Positions 28,139 to 37,183 of a DNA stretch of 64,000 nt are shown here, one piece after another. The translations under genes and the position numbers were made by a program. Within the stretch, counting starts at the first letter, position 1, and each line of letters begins with the position of its first letter. The stretch is from Metabacillus bambusae. GTDB lineage: Bacteria > Bacillota > Bacilli > Bacillales > Bacillaceae. The DNA is taken from NCBI RefSeq assembly GCF_017497975.1, contig NZ_JAGDEL010000003.1, forward strand, positions 186,001 to 250,000, written 5' to 3'. Under the pieces are notes generated by a model. The model was not told the origin of the DNA. It did not search any database and was given only the letters and a program-made list of their open reading frames with translations.

Positions 28139-28635
28139 CTAATCAAATGTTTCTAAAATCTTTAATAATCGTTTAACTTGTGGTGCTCTCCAAGCTGACA
28201 TAGCGTATTTGTGAGCCTTAGATGAATAATGATAGTGATTCTAATTCAATATTCGCTTTGCTTCTGCCTTAGTTAGAAACATTATGTTAGGGTGTACTAT
28301 ATGTTCTTCTCTAACAGGAATTAAATCTACATCCTCGTCATAGTGTTCTTTTGTTCTCTTATCCAATCAACATCTTGAATCTTCACACCCAATTTCTTTA
28401 AATTCCTCTTTTGCTTCCTTTGATAAATCTTCTAGTAATCTTTAAGTAGATCATTGATTTCCCCATAATATTCTCTGTTGGGTAAATGAACATGATATTC
28501 ATCTTTACAACCTTCTGGACACGAAACCATTTTATAATCACCTACAGTCCAATAACGAGATGACTCTTGACTGTCATATTCCTGTGTATTGAATTCATTT
28601 TGCTGATCCTTCAGGAATTGGATATCGTCGTTCAA
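28139..28635 (-). pseudogene. Frameshifted uncharacterised gene
   Basis: Starts with TTG behind GGAGG at 28635 and reads 67 residues (SSRYWTVGDYKMVSCPEGCKDEYHVHLP...INDLLKDY) to a stop. Coding then continues in other frames: LEDLSKEAKEEFKEIGCEDS, then LDKRTKEHYDEDVDLIPVRE, MFLTKAEAKRILN, a TAG, and HYHYSSKAHKYAMSAWRAPQ, VKRLLKILETFD with a stop at 28139. So a gene of about 165 codons carries at least two frameshifts and one nonsense change. Family not recognised. Confidence 0.65.
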
Positions 28636-28736
28636 AATTCATTCCTCCTTTTCTTTTTGTCCGAATACTTGAATTGCATAATAAATTTGAATTAAAAGCA
28701 AAATAACAATTATCAACGAAAGGGTGATCTTATCTT

Positions 28737-28898
28737 ATGTTGCAAAGTTTATTAACTAATTTTCTAGCTTCTGGTCTAGTAATGAAACATAATCTAGATT
28801 GGCATAGACGAATCCTAATTTTCTCAATACCACTTTTTATTCTTTTCATGTTCGCCCAGACAGAGTACATTATTCGTCGATTGAATAACTACAGATAA
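28737..28898 (+). CDS. Small single-helix membrane protein
   Basis: 53 residues: MLQSLLTNFLASGLVMKHN, then a helix LIFSIPLFILFMFAQ and a basic tail IIRRLNNYR. AAGGGTGATC lies seven bases upstream of ATG. It sits alone between broken genes. I do not recognise it; it may be real or a fragment. Confidence 0.45.
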   Translation: MLQSLLTNFLASGLVMKHNLDWHRRILIFSIPLFILFMFAQTEYIIRRLNNYR

Positions 28899-28901
28899 TG
28901 T

Positions 28902-29125
28902 GCGAAGCATCTTTAGCAGCAAGAGCAAAGCGAGTATATTTAATTTCTGGATGCCCTAAGATGCATTCCATAAACCATTAACCTAATCCATTCCTTCTAA
29001 AATTATCATCTATTACAAAATCCAAAAGCCATGAAAATATAGCTTTATCAGTAATAACCCTTGAAAGCCAATTTGTTTATCCTTGTGATACATACCAAAA
29101 AAGAAAGAGAATTTTTAATACTTCT
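28902..29125 (-). pseudogene. GNAT acetyltransferase remnant
   Basis: The strand reads FFFGMYHKDKQIGFQRVITDKAIFSWLLDFVIDDNFRRNGLG, a stop, then WFMECILGHPEIKYTRFALAAKD. The IGF.R..TD...F..L.D.VI...RRNGLG..FM block is the acetyl-CoA-binding core of GNAT enzymes. Both ends are missing and there is a nonsense codon in motif A. Confidence 0.75.
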
Positions 29126-29149
29126 TTCAGTTATTTCTTTTGTTCTATC

Positions 29150-29985
29150 TGAAGCCTAGTATGTTTTTGACAACATATGTACCACAGTATCTAAACTTCT
29201 ACTATTAAAATGGCGTCCTTTGACAAACTCCGTATTAAAGACTTTAAAGGTAGTCTCTGTGACCGCATTATCGTAAGGACAGTCCTTTCAAGCTTAGTGA
29301 TCGTTTTATATTAAATGTCTCTAGAGTTTCATCAATTAACTTGTTTTTGAACTCATTTCCTCAGTCCGTATGGAAGAGATGCGTTCCAAATTGCCGTGAA
29401 TAGAAGAAAATGCTCGATAGACTAGATATGTATCTTTATTGGGTTCAGTACTGAAACCTGCAATTTCTCTATTAAAGAGATCAATAAATAAACATATGTA
29501 ATTCCATTTTTGATTTACTCTAACGTTTGTTAAATCATTTACGATGACTGCTCTTTCTTCATCTTGGTCAAACTCTCGATTTAACTTATTATGAATGACC
29601 GATTCGTTACATTTATCTTTCTGTGGTTTGAATTGAGGTACCGTATACGGGGATATTATCCTTCCAATACGGCGTCTAGATACGATCAAAGCCCGTTTCT
29701 TCAACTCTACTTTGATTTTTCGAGTACCATAATTTTGACGACTGGAACGGAAGATTTCAATAACTTTAGAAGTGCGAACATCTTCAGATGCTCTTCCTTT
29801 TGCTTCATAATAATAGGTGCTTCTTGGTAATTGCAGGACTTTGCACATTGTTGATAGAGAATTTGTGTTGATTGTTTTTGATCACATTTACTTTCATCCT
29901 AGTATCAGCGCCGCTTGCTTTAAAATGTCGTTCTCCATTTGTAGCTGTTTTAGTTGCTTCCGGAGCTCAGTAAATGGCACCCGTT
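29150..29985 (-). mobile_element. IS3-family (IS150-like) insertion sequence, decayed
   Basis: The orfA end reads FTELRKQLKQLQMENDILKQAALILG, a leucine-zipper tail. The orfB part reads LQLPRSTYYYEAKGR...RRQNYGTRKIKVELKKRALIVSRRRIGRI, NQKWNYICLFIDLFNREIAGFS, and after a frame change GNEFKNKLIDETLETFNIKRSLS. These are rve-type DDE transposase landmarks. Several stops and frameshifts make it inactive. Exact terminal inverted repeats were not found. Confidence 0.8.
29336..29848 (-). pseudogene. IS3 transposase orfB fragment
   Basis: The longest open piece of the decayed transposase (170 codons). It carries the HTH-like N-terminus and the first catalytic Asp region (IVNDLTNVRVNQKWNYICLFIDLFN), but ends by frameshift before the third catalytic acid residue. 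Confidence 0.75.
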
Positions 29986-30059
29986 ATTGAAATATCAAAC
30001 TTTACATTATATCTGTCAAAATACATACAATATAAACAAAATTAGGGAGATCAATGTTT

Positions 30060-30954
30060 ATGGGGGATCACTCTGGACATCAACATGGTATAAATCGTGA
30101 AGGAAATAAAAAAGGATTAACAATTGCATTAATTATCACTTTAATTATTATGATAATAGAATTTATAAGGGGATTTATTACCTATAGCCTTGCTTTATTA
30201 TCAGATGCTAAGTGATTCCAGTTCATTAGTGTTAAGCTTGATTGCATTTTGGTTTGCATCAAGACCTCCATCACCAAATAAAACATATGGATTTTATCGC
30301 TTTGAAATTTTAGCAGCATTTATTAACGGGATTACCCTATTTCTTATGGCAGGATGGATTGTTTACGAAGCATACGAAAGAATTGTTGAACCACCTACCG
30401 TTTCAAGTGGAACAATGATAGTTATAGCAGTTTTCGGATTAGTTGCTAATCTTCTAAGTGCTTATTTCCTTATGAAAAAAGGAAATGTTAAAGAGAATGT
30501 TAACTTAAAAAGTGCTTATTTACATATAATTGGTGATGCTCTAGGTTCTGTTGGTGCAATTATAGCAGGGACTTCAATGTTGTTTTTTGAATGGTATATA
30601 GCAGATCCAATCATTAGTGTAATTGTTGCTTTGTTAATTTTAAAAAGTGCATTTGGTGTATTAACAACCACTATTCATATCTTAATGGAGGGTACGCCGA
30701 TTACAATTGACCAAAAGAAAGTAAAAAAAGTATTACTTTCTATTCAAGGTGTTAAAGATATTCATGATTTACACATCTGGACAATAACATCGGGATTAGA
30801 TTCTTTAACTTGTCATTTACTAATTGAAAATAATGAAAATGAACAAAACATATTACAACAAGCAATAAAAATAATTGACAACAACTTACGAATTACTCAT
30901 ACAACTATTCAAATAGAAAAAACAGATCTTCAACACAAAGAATTAGAAGTTTAG
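30060..30954 (+). pseudogene. czcD: Cation diffusion facilitator (CzcD-like), frameshifted
   Basis: ATG at 30060 (GGGAGATC upstream) reads MGDHSGHQHGINREGNKKGLTIALIITLIIMIIEFIRG, the His-rich start and first helix of a CDF zinc/cadmium exporter. It then ends at TAYSLALLSDAK-stop. The frame resumes at about 30210 with LSDSSSLVLSLIAFWFASRPP...YRFEILAAFINGITLF to a normal C-terminus. The join SDATGCT/AAGTGATT lacks the codons for GHM usually present, consistent with an 11-bp deletion. The protein is otherwise complete. Confidence 0.88.
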
Positions 30955-31030
30955 AGCAGATTACCCTTTGGTCTTTTTCGATTCTAACCGTTATTAAAAG
31001 TGTTTATATAAAAAAGAAAGAGGTGATAAA

Positions 31031-31219
31031 ATGCTTTCTTTAAAAGAGTTTATAATGAACTTCACTTATTTGGTATTTATTATCCGGTGTATAGCATCAC
31101 TTATAGTGATAATTCCCGTTGGAATGCTTTTCTTCAAAAAAATCCCCTTCGGAATAGCAATAGCACTCTTATATTTATCGATTTTCACTTCAATATTTTT
31201 ACTTCAGTTTACAATATGA
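31031..31219 (+). CDS. Small two-helix membrane protein
   Basis: 62 residues with two hydrophobic helices (YLVFIIRCIASLIVIIPVGMLFF and GIAIALLYLSIFTSIFLLQF). ATG is preceded by AGAGGTGATAAA, a strong Bacillus ribosome site, so I believe it is expressed. It lies 76 bases after the broken czcD. No family recognised. Confidence 0.6.
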   Translation: MLSLKEFIMNFTYLVFIIRCIASLIVIIPVGMLFFKKIPFGIAIALLYLSIFTSIFLLQFTI

Positions 31220-31457
31220 AAAAGAACCACTTTTTTTTGCTTTTATGTCTATACCAAAGATTGAATGAAAATTACATACCTTCCTTCTTAAATTCTTAAA
31301 AAGGGTACACTCATTTAATGACGATTTTGATTTATTATGGTTTTTAGGACACAATACTTTTAAGCATAAGGAACGCATTATACTATTTAACAAGTTGTGA
31401 TGGTGTATTACTCTTTCAAAGAAAGTTTAATCGAATCTATAAGTTACTTGTAAGCTA

Positions 31458-32008
31458 TTAAACAAATGTTTCTGTATTTATAACCTTATACTCTTTTAAA
31501 GGAAGAGTAACCTCAATTGTTGTACCATTATTTTCTTCACTTACTATTGCAATAGATCCCTTGTGATTTTCGATAATCTTTTTACTTACCATGAAAACTA
31601 ATCCTGTTCCTTTTTCTTTAGTTGTGTAGAATGGTTAGCCCAGCTTTGAAATTAAATCTTTTGGTATTCCACACCCTTGATCGATAAAGCAAATTAACAA
31701 TTTCTCTTTATTAATACTCATAATTTGAATTAATAATTCTCCACCGTTTGGCATGGCTTCAATCGCATTTTTGATAAAATTAATAAACACCTGCTTTATT
31801 TGATTTTCTTCACAATTTACGAATCAAATTTAGTTATAATTTGAACATTTTTCATATTAGCTTGACCATCTAATAATGTTATAACTTCCTTAATCAACTT
31901 GGAAATATTCTTTGATTTAAAATTAATAGACTGAGGCTTAGCAAGCATAAGTAGTGACAACATTACATTAAGTGTGACGTCGAGTTGCATAATTTTAATT
32001 CTCAGCAA
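31458..32008 (-). pseudogene. Sensor/sporulation-type histidine kinase remnant
   Basis: The strand reads VMLSLLMLAKPQSINFKSKNISKLIKEVITLLDGQANMKNV, then in the next frame ENQIKQVFINFIKNAIEAMPNGGELLIQ (N box), CFIDQGCGIPKDLISKLG, a stop where Glu is usual, PFYTTKEKGTGL (G box), and KVINTETFV. This is the HATPase half of a PAS-type kinase like those feeding the Spo0 phosphorelay. A nonsense codon and a frameshift disable it, and the sensor half is missing. Confidence 0.8.
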
Positions 32009-32038
32009 TTAAAAACCCATCAGATAAATCTGATGGGT
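32005..32038 (-). terminator. Terminator downstream of the SR1-like gene
   Basis: AACCCATCAGA/TCTGATGGGTT followed on the minus strand by TTTTTAATT. A second hairpin (CAAACCCCTTTTT/AAAAAGGGGGTTTT, 32054-32097) lies before it. The pair could also derive from the end of an insertion element. Confidence 0.55.
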
Positions 32039-32184
32039 TCAGAGTGTAGACAAACCCCTTTTTCAAAAAGTTATCTGAAGAAAAAGGGGGTTTTATTTCT
32101 TTTTTAGTTACATATTTGGTTATTGCCCTAAGAAAAAACACCATATTTTGAAAACGGTTTTTATAATATTGATTTATGATTGAA

Positions 32185-32307
32185 TTATTTATATGCCTTT
32201 TTTTGTTTTTTATCACAGCAAGTGCATTGTCCGTACAAAGTTGATACTTTCTCATTCTCAAAATGATCAATTGTGTTAGTGCAAATTTGGCAAATGATAG
32301 TTCCCAT
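32185..32307 (-). CDS. sr1P: SR1P-like small peptide (GapA-binding peptide family)
   Basis: A 40-residue peptide starting MGTIICQICTNTIDHFENEK and continuing VSTLYGQCTCC. It matches the SR1P pattern MGTIxCQxCxxxIDHFEDEKVxxLYGxC, including the paired cysteines. In B. subtilis SR1P is encoded on the dual-function RNA SR1, binds glyceraldehyde-3-phosphate dehydrogenase GapA and stimulates RNase J1. ATG has AAAGGGG upstream. Promoter and cre-like site lie 55-110 bases upstream. Confidence 0.85.
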   Translation of the reverse strand: MGTIICQICTNTIDHFENEKVSTLYGQCTCCDKKQKKAYK

Positions 32308-32361
32308 TAGAAAAACCCCTTTGTATGAATTTTATAAGATAGACAATATTAACCTCTTAAA

Positions 32362-32418
32362 ATGTAAGCGGTTTTTATTTGTTGATATTATAATAGTATG
32401 TCACATTTAATTTGTCAA
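32362..32418 (-). promoter_or_regulatory. SR1 promoter with cre-like site
   Basis: On the minus strand TTGACA (32413-32418) and TATTAT (32390-32395) are spaced 17 bases. Just downstream, 32362-32376 (plus-strand ATGTAAGCGGTTTTT) fits the CcpA cre consensus with one mismatch. This suits the known catabolite control of sr1 in B. subtilis by CcpN and CcpA. Confidence 0.65.
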
Positions 32419-33226
32419 TCGAAAATTGTATAACACATTCCACGGGATAATGTCGATTGTTAGGAAAACTATAAATTTAAGGTTCTGGTGCAAAATTTCA
32501 GCCAACTTGAAATTTATCTATAAATCTTAAGTTATGACTTTTGGAAATTACTTTTGGACAAGGTTGTCACTTTAGGATTTATTTTGCACCTTTTTTAAGT
32601 GCTTTTGCACATACAACTTTAAAACCCAGCTACCTTCACATGAGAAGATTAGCTGGGTGTCTTAATTATTTACATCCAATTATTATAGAACTTTTTGGAT
32701 CCGACTAGTAAAAAAGCGACTGCTCATTGTTCAGCAATCGCGCCCTAATAGATAAATGAGCGCTTATCCTTGTTCCAGAATCGCGCTCGATCATGGAAGT
32801 GTAGCTTTAAAATAAGTTTGATCAAAAACACCTCGCAAACTCATATCTTTCAATAAATAAAAAGAATCCATTTTAAAAAAGATTGATCAAAACGAATTCT
32901 TCTTCAGCAGATTTAAGTTTGATTTTTATAAAAAAGTTTGATCATTTTCTACCTATGTTGTTCAACAATCATACTCTATTCTTGAATAAGCTACTACATA
33001 ATGTTTGCGAATTGTTCACTAGACAGGTAGGTTTAACTAAACTTCGTTTCATGTGCATTTCCATTAATGTTTCCAAATTTAACCACTTTTCCAAACATTT
33101 GCATTACCTTTTAACCAACTGATCTATCATTTTATTTCCTTACCTAATTATTAAAATTTAAATGTATTAATTTCCTTAATTATGTTATAAACATTTATGA
33201 CAATATTTTTTAAGGGGCGTGAAGTT
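32419..33226. other. Intergenic region with hairpin and repeat
   Basis: Contains a terminator-like hairpin ACCCAGCTA/TAGCTGGGT (32624-32658), a dispersed R1 repeat (32735-32788), and repeated fragments of AAGTTTGATCA (32812-32945). No gene supported. Confidence 0.45.
32735..32788. repeat. Dispersed repeat R1, copy 2
   Basis: CAATCGCGCCCTAATAGATAAATGAGCGCTTATCC then TTGTTCCAGAATCGCGC. Shares the GAGCGCTTATCCTTGTTC core with the copies at 19571 and 47342. Confidence 0.7.
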
Positions 33227-33532
33227 TTGAATAGATACTTGGCCCTCTCTATTTTGGTTATAATATCTAGCTTATCCTGTTATTTTATTTACGATTACCC
33301 ACAAGCTATTGCTGTTCAAGAAATCAATCTTGTTGATAACCAAAATTCAGACTACCCAATTGATGATAATGGAAAACTAAAGGATATTAATATTATCATG
33401 GCAACTGTTTTAGTCATGATTACCTTAATTATTACTAGTTTCTTTAATCTGATTTCTATATTTACTAGAAGACTTATGCTAATTACCACCATTTTTTATC
33501 AATCCAATTACGTGATCAACTCTTTTGAATAA
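33227..33532 (+). CDS. Small membrane protein of unknown function
   Basis: About 101 residues from a TTG start behind AAGGGG; an upstream ATG at 33197 is possible. Two hydrophobic helices (YLALSILVIISSLSCYFIY and IMATVLVMITLIITSFFNLI) flank an acidic loop with VDNQNSDYPIDDNGKLKD. It may sit in the same transcript as the carbonic anhydrase gene 38 bases later. No family recognised. Confidence 0.55.
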   Translation: MNRYLALSILVIISSLSCYFIYDYPQAIAVQEINLVDNQNSDYPIDDNGKLKDINIIMATVLVMITLIITSFFNLISIFTRRLMLITTIFYQSNYVINSFE

Positions 33533-33570
33533 ATATCTAATAACCTTAAATTCAAAGGAGGAAATAAAAA

Positions 33571-34398
33571 ATGATGTGGATTCGAATTATTATGATGGGT
33601 ATGTTCTTGATAACTATTACTGCATGTTCTTCATCACCTTCTACAATAAACCACGATAATAAGAATGTGGCTCAGGTTGAAACGAAAAAAGAAGAACATG
33701 AGATACATTGGTCTTATTCTGGAGATACTGGATCAGAATATTGGGCAGCCTTAGACCCGTCTTTTAAAGCATGCGGAAGAATAATGGAACAATCTCCCAT
33801 CAACTTAGAAGATGCAAAAGCAAATACAACTTCAGAGGCAGATATCCAAATCAATTATCAGCCGAGCTCCTTTACAGTTAAAAATAATGGACATACTGTG
33901 CAAGCAGATGCAAACACAGACGAAAACTCTATTGTTATTGATGGTAAGGAATATAAATTAGTTCAATTCCATTTCCATGTTCCATCTGAACATCAAATGG
34001 AAGGAAAAAATTTGGATATGGAGCTGCATTTAGTACATAAAAGTGAAGACGATCAATTAGCTGTACTAGGTGTATTGATGAAGGCAGGAAAAGAGAATAA
34101 AACTCTAGCAGAACTCTGGTCTAAGTTACCGAAAGAAGAATCGGAAGAAAATATTCAATTGGAAGAGGAAATTAATCTTTCTGCTTTATTACCTCAAGAC
34201 AAAACAGCGTACCATTATAACGGATCCCTAACCACCCCACCTTGTTCTGAAGGGGTAAATTGGACAGTTTTTGCTGAACCGATTTCAGTATCTCAAGAAC
34301 AAATTGACCTATTCGCATCCGTCTTTCCAGACAATCATCGACCAGTTCAACCTTGGAACGATCGCGATGTATATGAGGTTTTAACTCATGAAAATTGA
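33571..34398 (+). CDS. Alpha-carbonic anhydrase, lipoprotein
   Basis: A 275-residue secreted enzyme. The signal peptide ends in lipobox ITAC, so Cys19 anchors it on the outer membrane face. The zinc ligands are in LVQFHFHVPSEH (two His) and MELHLVHK (third His). Other landmarks are QSPINLED and the C-terminal YNGSLTTPPCSEGVNWTVF, all diagnostic of the alpha class. It interconverts CO2 and bicarbonate at the cell surface. AAAGGAGG precedes ATG, and a strong terminator follows at 34453. Confidence 0.93.
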   Translation: MMWIRIIMMGMFLITITACSSSPSTINHDNKNVAQVETKKEEHEIHWSYSGDTGSEYWAALDPSFKACGRIMEQSPINLEDAKANTTSEADIQINYQPSSFTVKNNGHTVQADANTDENSIVIDGKEYKLVQFHFHVPSEHQMEGKNLDMELHLVHKSEDDQLAVLGVLMKAGKENKTLAELWSKLPKEESEENIQLEEEINLSALLPQDKTAYHYNGSLTTPPCSEGVNWTVFAEPISVSQEQIDLFASVFPDNHRPVQPWNDRDVYEVLTHEN

Positions 34399-34452
34399 CC
34401 TTGGATTTTGTCTTCCAAAGCTTTAAGATCTTCTTATTTATATTTCAATAGA

Positions 34453-34493
34453 AAAAAGGTGAGCCGAAATTATTTTTTGGCTCATCTTTTTTT
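34453..34493 (+). terminator. Carbonic anhydrase terminator
   Basis: AAAGGTGAGCC...GGCTCATCTTTTTTT hairpin with T-run. Confidence 0.8.
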
Positions 34494-34621
34494 CCTTTTT
34501 GAAAATCCTTAGATTCCGTAGTCTTCATTTTATTCCACAATCTTTGCCCGATTGTTGAAGATGTAGAGTGTGCCATTTTTTCTAACTTTCAAAGTAAGAT
34601 GGTTTGCGCTTAATGATTTGT

Positions 34622-35827
34622 TTAATTTTTTACTTGATCATAAAAATGTACATACATTTCTTTCATAGCTCTAAAGCCTGCCAGTTTTCTCCATTGGACC
34701 TCTTTGGTTTCTAGATGGATATTTACTTCGTTTTGTAAAATCGTCTGTATCGCAATTTGAGCTTCTAACCTTGCTAAAGCAGAACCTAAACAGAAATGAA
34801 TACCTGACCCAAATGCAAGGTGAGGGTTTGGGTTTCTTGTGATATCAAAGACATCCGCGTTTGAGAATTGTTTAGAATCTCGATTAGCTGCTCCAATAAG
34901 GACGTACACATGATCACCTTTTTTAATCTGAACTTTGTTAAGTTCAACATCCTCTGATGCGATCCTAGCAATCATTTGAGAAGGGCTTTCATATCGTAAG
35001 CATTCCTCTATTGCTGATTCAATAAGAGAAGGATTTTCAATCAACTTATGGCATTCATTTGGGTTTGTTAAAAAACAATAAAGTGAATTGCTTACTAAAT
35101 TGACGGTTGTTTCATGTCCAGCAATCACAAGTAACACAGAAGTCCCTAAAAGTTCTTCCTCCGTTAGTTTCTTTTCTTTTTCCTGAAGTAATAATTCGCT
35201 AATTAGATCATTTTGAGGAGATTGCCTCCTTTTTTTAATCAGATCTTTAAAATATGATAGCATCTCCAATGTTGTATTGTTTCCGTCAACAATGGATCGT
35301 CTTGAACGTGTAAGGTCGATTGATTGAATCAAATTCAATGCCCATTCACGAAAAATATGTTTATCATTATCCGGTACCCCTATTATTTTTGCAATTACAA
35401 GACTCGCAAAAGGAAATGCAAAATCGGAAATCACATCTATTTTCTTTTTATTCTTTAGGTTATTCCATAAATTTATTGCTATTTTTTCTATAAATGGACG
35501 ATACTTTTCAATTCTAGTAGGAGTAAATGTGTGGCTGACAAGCTTACGTAACCTTCCATGATCAGGTGGACTTTTAAAAAGCATCATATGGCTTTGAATA
35601 TTTTTTAAGGCTTCATACATTTTCGTTGTCTCGGGAATTAGGATTCGAGTTTGAAAACGGTTATCTTTAAGGATGGTTAATGCTTCTTGATATCCAGTTA
35701 CGTACCATCCAGGATATTTAAAAAAACTCCCTTTATACACCGGATGCATTGAACGAATTTCCTCATAAAAAGAATAAGGGCATTTAGTTATATCAAATGT
35801 AAATCTATCCTTACTTTGATTAATCAT
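34622..35827 (-). CDS. bioI: BioI, cytochrome P450 for pimelate formation
   Basis: A 401-residue P450. It has AGHETT (oxygen-binding I helix), the EECLRYESP ExxR region and the heme loop FGSGIHFCLGSALARLE with the Cys ligand. The N-terminus SFYEEIRSMHPVYKGSFFKYPGWYVTGY and the YFKDLIKKRR region closely resemble CYP107H1 (BioI), which cleaves acyl-ACP chains to pimeloyl-ACP. ATG has AGGAGG. It is the last gene of the damaged biotin operon and lies directly after a bioD stub where bioD and bioB are expected. Confidence 0.9.
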   Translation of the reverse strand: MINQSKDRFTFDITKCPYSFYEEIRSMHPVYKGSFFKYPGWYVTGYQEALTILKDNRFQTRILIPETTKMYEALKNIQSHMMLFKSPPDHGRLRKLVSHTFTPTRIEKYRPFIEKIAINLWNNLKNKKKIDVISDFAFPFASLVIAKIIGVPDNDKHIFREWALNLIQSIDLTRSRRSIVDGNNTTLEMLSYFKDLIKKRRQSPQNDLISELLLQEKEKKLTEEELLGTSVLLVIAGHETTVNLVSNSLYCFLTNPNECHKLIENPSLIESAIEECLRYESPSQMIARIASEDVELNKVQIKKGDHVYVLIGAANRDSKQFSNADVFDITRNPNPHLAFGSGIHFCLGSALARLEAQIAIQTILQNEVNIHLETKEVQWRKLAGFRAMKEMYVHFYDQVKN

Positions 35828-35959
35828 GTTTTTCCTCCTAAACTTACTTTGAATAGAGTTAGAAAAACTTGACTTATCACCATATCCTAATGGCGAAAGC
35901 CTTAGTATTTTCTTATACTTTAATCCTTTAAAAGGTTTAAACTAAAAGAATAAATGCGC

Positions 35960-36014
35960 TTTTCCGCATCTGATATTGTCCTGCATCTGTTCCAGTAACA
36001 AAAAATCCTTTCAT
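35960..36014 (-). pseudogene. bioD: bioD stub (first 12 codons)
   Basis: ATG at 36014 overlaps the bioF stop as ATGA, the usual coupling. It reads [12 protein letters not shown], the start of dethiobiotin synthetase up to the P-loop, and then diverges into unrelated sequence. The rest of bioD and all of bioB are absent before bioI, so a deletion of roughly 1.6 kb is inferred from the B. subtilis gene order. Confidence 0.75.
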
Positions 36015-37183
36015 GAAATAATCTCCAATTCTCTTCCAATATATTTAAAGGATGTGAGTAAATGCTCGATTTGTGAATCAGTATGAGCAGCCGTAACAGT
36101 TAATCGGATACGACTTTTTCCATCGGTAACAGTTGGAGGACGGATCGCAGGTGCATAGATACCATTCTCCTGAAGTTTTTTTGAAAATTGAACCGACGTC
36201 TCTGCATCACCAATAATCACAGGGATAATTGGTGTATCCTGTCCATATACTATGAACCCCATTGCGTCTAGATTTCCTTTTATTACTTTTATCATTCTAA
36301 GTAAATGTTTCCTTTTTTCTTTATCTTTCTCTATCATATCTATTGCTGCATAGGCTGCTGCACAGCTTACTGGAGGGATAGCAGTTTGAAAAATAAAGGT
36401 CCTAGCATGATTTAACAAGAAATCAACCAACACTCTTGAACCAGTTACAAAGCCACCTTCTACTCCTATTGCTTTACTTAAAGTACCAATGATCACATCA
36501 GGGGAAACTCCAAAATGCTCACTCGTTCCTTTCCCTTCTTCTCCTAAAACACCAGTAGCATGTGCATCATCCACAATGACATAAGCATCATATCGGTTAG
36601 CTAGTTTCATTATTTGAACTAATGGTGCAATCGTTCCGTCCATACTAAAAACACCATCTGTGACTATAAATCTACGAGTATAAGCTTGTGTTTCTTTTAA
36701 CTTTAACTCTAGACTATTCATATCAGTATGCTGATAAATGACAGTTTCAGCTTTCGATAGCCTGCAGCCATCAATGATACTAGCATGATTAAGTTGGTCG
36801 CTTAACAGCACATCCCCTTTTTCCGGTAACGATGATAGAACACCGATGTTAGCTAAATACCCACTTGAAAACAAAAGAGCAGCCTCTGACTTTTTAAAAC
36901 TGGCAATCCTTTGCTCTAGCTTTTCGTGCCATTCCGTGTTTCCAGTTGTTAACCTAGATCCACTACTTCCAAGCCCAAATTCCTGTAACGTATTTACTGC
37001 TTTTTCTACTAGAATTGGATCATTAGCTAACCCTAAATAGTTATTCGATGAAAATACAATCTGCTCTGCACCATTAACGACCATTTTGGGCTGTGCTGCA
37101 CTGCTCATTGTCCTTACTCCCCGATACAAGCCAGCTTGTTTCGTCTTTTCAATCCTTTGGGTTAACCAGTGATTAAAACTCAC
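36011..37183 (-). CDS. bioF: BioF, 8-amino-7-oxononanoate synthase
   Basis: About 390 residues, a PLP-dependent alpha-oxoamine synthase that condenses pimeloyl-CoA/ACP with alanine. Landmarks are [21 protein letters not shown]-type [46 protein letters not shown] and the PLP lysine in [14 protein letters not shown] chose the GTG at 37183 with TGAGG seven bases upstream; an ATG five codons earlier is in frame. It overlaps the end of the bioA remnant. The gene looks intact. Confidence 0.92.
   Translation of the reverse strand: MSFNHWLTQRIEKTKQAGLYRGVRTMSSAAQPKMVVNGAEQIVFSSNNYLGLANDPILVEKAVNTLQEFGLGSSGSRLTTGNTEWHEKLEQRIASFKKSEAALLFSSGYLANIGVLSSLPEKGDVLLSDQLNHASIIDGCRLSKAETVIYQHTDMNSLELKLKETQAYTRRFIVTDGVFSMDGTIAPLVQIMKLANRYDAYVIVDDAHATGVLGEEGKGTSEHFGVSPDVIIGTLSKAIGVEGGFVTGSRVLVDFLLNHARTFIFQTAIPPVSCAAAYAAIDMIEKDKEKRKHLLRMIKVIKGNLDAMGFIVYGQDTPIIPVIIGDAETSVQFSKKLQENGIYAPAIRPPTVTDGKSRIRLTVTAAHTDSQIEHLLTSFKYIGRELEIIS

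Larger units (their letters stand above)
32005..32383 (-). ncRNA. sr1: SR1-like dual-function regulatory RNA (extent inferred)
   Basis: Inferred transcript from the promoter at 32390-32418 through the peptide gene to a terminator. In B. subtilis SR1 is about 205 nt and base-pairs with ahrC mRNA besides encoding SR1P. Here the first strong terminator is farther away, so the true 3' end is uncertain and could lie near 32100. Any antisense activity cannot be judged from the sequence alone. Confidence 0.5.

Noticed and set aside
31199-31393. 64-codon minus-strand frame after the small membrane protein
   Set aside because: No ribosome site and no protein-like pattern; could be a trace of an IS but nothing firm.
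33571-33660. Alternative idea that the carbonic anhydrase lacks a signal peptide
   Set aside because: A hydrophobic stretch ending in ITAC is clear and matches a lipobox.
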